Source: Pseudarthrobacter sp. MM222 (GTDB lineage Bacteria; Actinomycetota; Actinomycetes; Actinomycetales; Micrococcaceae). Taken from it: a DNA stretch of 64,000 nucleotides. Positions 63,420 through 64,000 of the stretch are shown here, piece after piece. The stretch covers positions 3,658,001-3,722,000 of the forward strand of contig NZ_OX352321.1 of NCBI RefSeq assembly GCF_947090775.1, in the 5' to 3' direction. Every line of letters starts with the position of its first letter. Position 1 is the stretch's first letter. Below the pieces are notes generated by a model. That model was not told the origin of the DNA. It was given only the letters and a program-made list of their open reading frames with translations, and did not search any database. Position numbers and translations under genes: made by a program.

Positions 63420-64000
63420 TTAGGCTCCAAGCCGTCCTCTAGCGAGCTCGTCGATCTTTCGTTCCAGCGCCGCACGTTCGGCCGCGTTGGTGCACAGCGC
63501 GACAGCCTGCTGCAGGGCGGCCTGCGCCTCCCCGCGCCTGCCGAGCCTGGTCAGCATCTCGCCCCTGACCGCTGGCAGAAGGTGCGAGCCGTTGAGCTCG
63601 CCGCGGGACGCGATCGCGTCTACGATTCCCAGCCCGGCGGCCGGGCCCGATGCCATGGCCACCGCCACGGCGCGGTTCAGCTCGACGATCGACGACGGCG
63701 CCAGCCTCCCCAGGGCCTCGTAGAGGAGCACGATCCGCTGCCAGTCCGTTTCCGCCACGGAGCGGGCAACCGCGTGGCATTCGGCGATGGAGGCCTGCAG
63801 CCCGTAAGCGCCGAGGCCCCGGCCGGCAGCCACTGCCCTCGCCAGCGCAGCGCGACCGCGCCGGATGGCCGACCGGTCCCATAGCCGCCGGTCCTGGTCC
63901 GCGAGGAGGACCGGCCACCCGGTGGAATCGAGCCTCGCCGGGAAGCGCGCCGCGGTCAGCTCCATCAGGGCCAGCAAACTGAACACCTCGGGTTCGGGCG
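63420..64000 (-). CDS. ECF sigma factor with C-terminal TPR/DUF6596-type domain (5' part outside window)
   Basis: The visible 193 codons are the C-terminal extension of an ECF42-type sigma factor: EVFSLLALMELTAARFPARLD, VLLADQDRRLWDRSAIRRGRAALARA, GAYGLQASIAECHAVA, DWQRIVLLYEALGRLAPSSIVELNRAVAVAMA and a terminal helix rich in Ala and Glu. The sigma2/sigma4 DNA-binding part lies beyond the right edge. Such sigma factors are frequently linked to YCII/DGPF proteins, though no such gene adjoins here. Assignment from the characteristic helical repeat pattern; the family name is from memory. Confidence 0.72.
   Translation of the reverse strand, partial: PEPEVFSLLALMELTAARFPARLDSTGWPVLLADQDRRLWDRSAIRRGRAALARAVAAGRGLGAYGLQASIAECHAVARSVAETDWQRIVLLYEALGRLAPSSIVELNRAVAVAMASGPAAGLGIVDAIASRGELNGSHLLPAVRGEMLTRLGRRGEAQAALQQAVALCTNAAERAALERKIDELARGRLGA

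Overview
The window is high-GC DNA with short intergenic gaps, many GTG starts, 1-4 base gene overlaps and few insertions. Gene content points to a soil actinobacterium of the Arthrobacter/Pseudarthrobacter type: DAK-type tetrulose kinase operon, galTK, MsiK-type sugar ABC systems without their own ATPase, GAF-ANTAR regulator, mycothiol-enzyme-like domains, LssY_C and CsbD proteins. The genus is an inference; no rRNA or tRNA gene was seen.

Layout. (1) 1-5072: a probable erythrulose/tetritol catabolic operon on the minus strand (MFS importer, DAK kinase, RpiB-like and TPI-like isomerases) facing a FadR-type regulator. A 14-bp perfect palindrome lies in the shared promoter region. (2) 5198-6446: DUF1992 protein and a glycine-tailed membrane protein. 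(3) 6596-12009: an L-rhamnonate-type locus (IclR regulator, MFS importer, zinc dehydrogenase, L-rhamnonate dehydratase, FAH-family hydrolase), compatible with the non-phosphorylated diketo-hydrolase route to pyruvate and lactate. (4) 12051-14335: LssY_C membrane protein, CsbD protein, a decayed SDR gene and TspO. (5) 14446-25291: an alpha-galactoside module. LacI-controlled ABC uptake genes and a GH36 alpha-galactosidase are followed by a ten-copy 56-bp tandem array, a single-frame GalT-GalK fusion and a DeoR regulator.

(6) 25332-32218: K+ homeostasis genes: a TrkH/KtrB-type channel subunit, an APC-superfamily permease and KdpE/KdpD without kdpFABC. An 11-bp-phased direct repeat upstream of the permease is a candidate KdpE site. 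(7) 32401-41054: class V aminotransferase, ArsR-SRPBCC pair, two GT9 glycosyltransferases (the first frameshifted), small proteins, GAF-ANTAR protein and a UvrA paralogue lacking the UvrB-binding insert. (8) 41398-47141: flavin reductase, 2-hydroxyacid dehydrogenase, 5'-3' exonuclease, GNAT acetyltransferase, and an ArsR / SRPBCC-maleylpyruvate-isomerase-like / YCII operon. (9) 47198-50229: a multicopper oxidase without its own signal peptide, translationally coupled to a Tat-signal partner. (10) 50454-57127: a frameshifted rifampicin-phosphotransferase-like PEP-utilising enzyme, a hydrolase, small proteins and a PadR-membrane protein pair. (11) 57183-64000: FAD oxidoreductase, metallophosphoesterase lipoprotein, ferritin with an unusual tail, APH-type kinase, HAD phosphatase and the C-terminal part of an ECF sigma factor.

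The main theme is carbohydrate scavenging under local regulators whose likely operators can be read in the promoters. The strongest unexplained structures are the 56-bp array, which abuts a truncated palindromic element, and the KdpDE-APC-TrkH arrangement. Two genes carry apparent single-base losses in G/C runs, which may be sequence errors or real inactivation.
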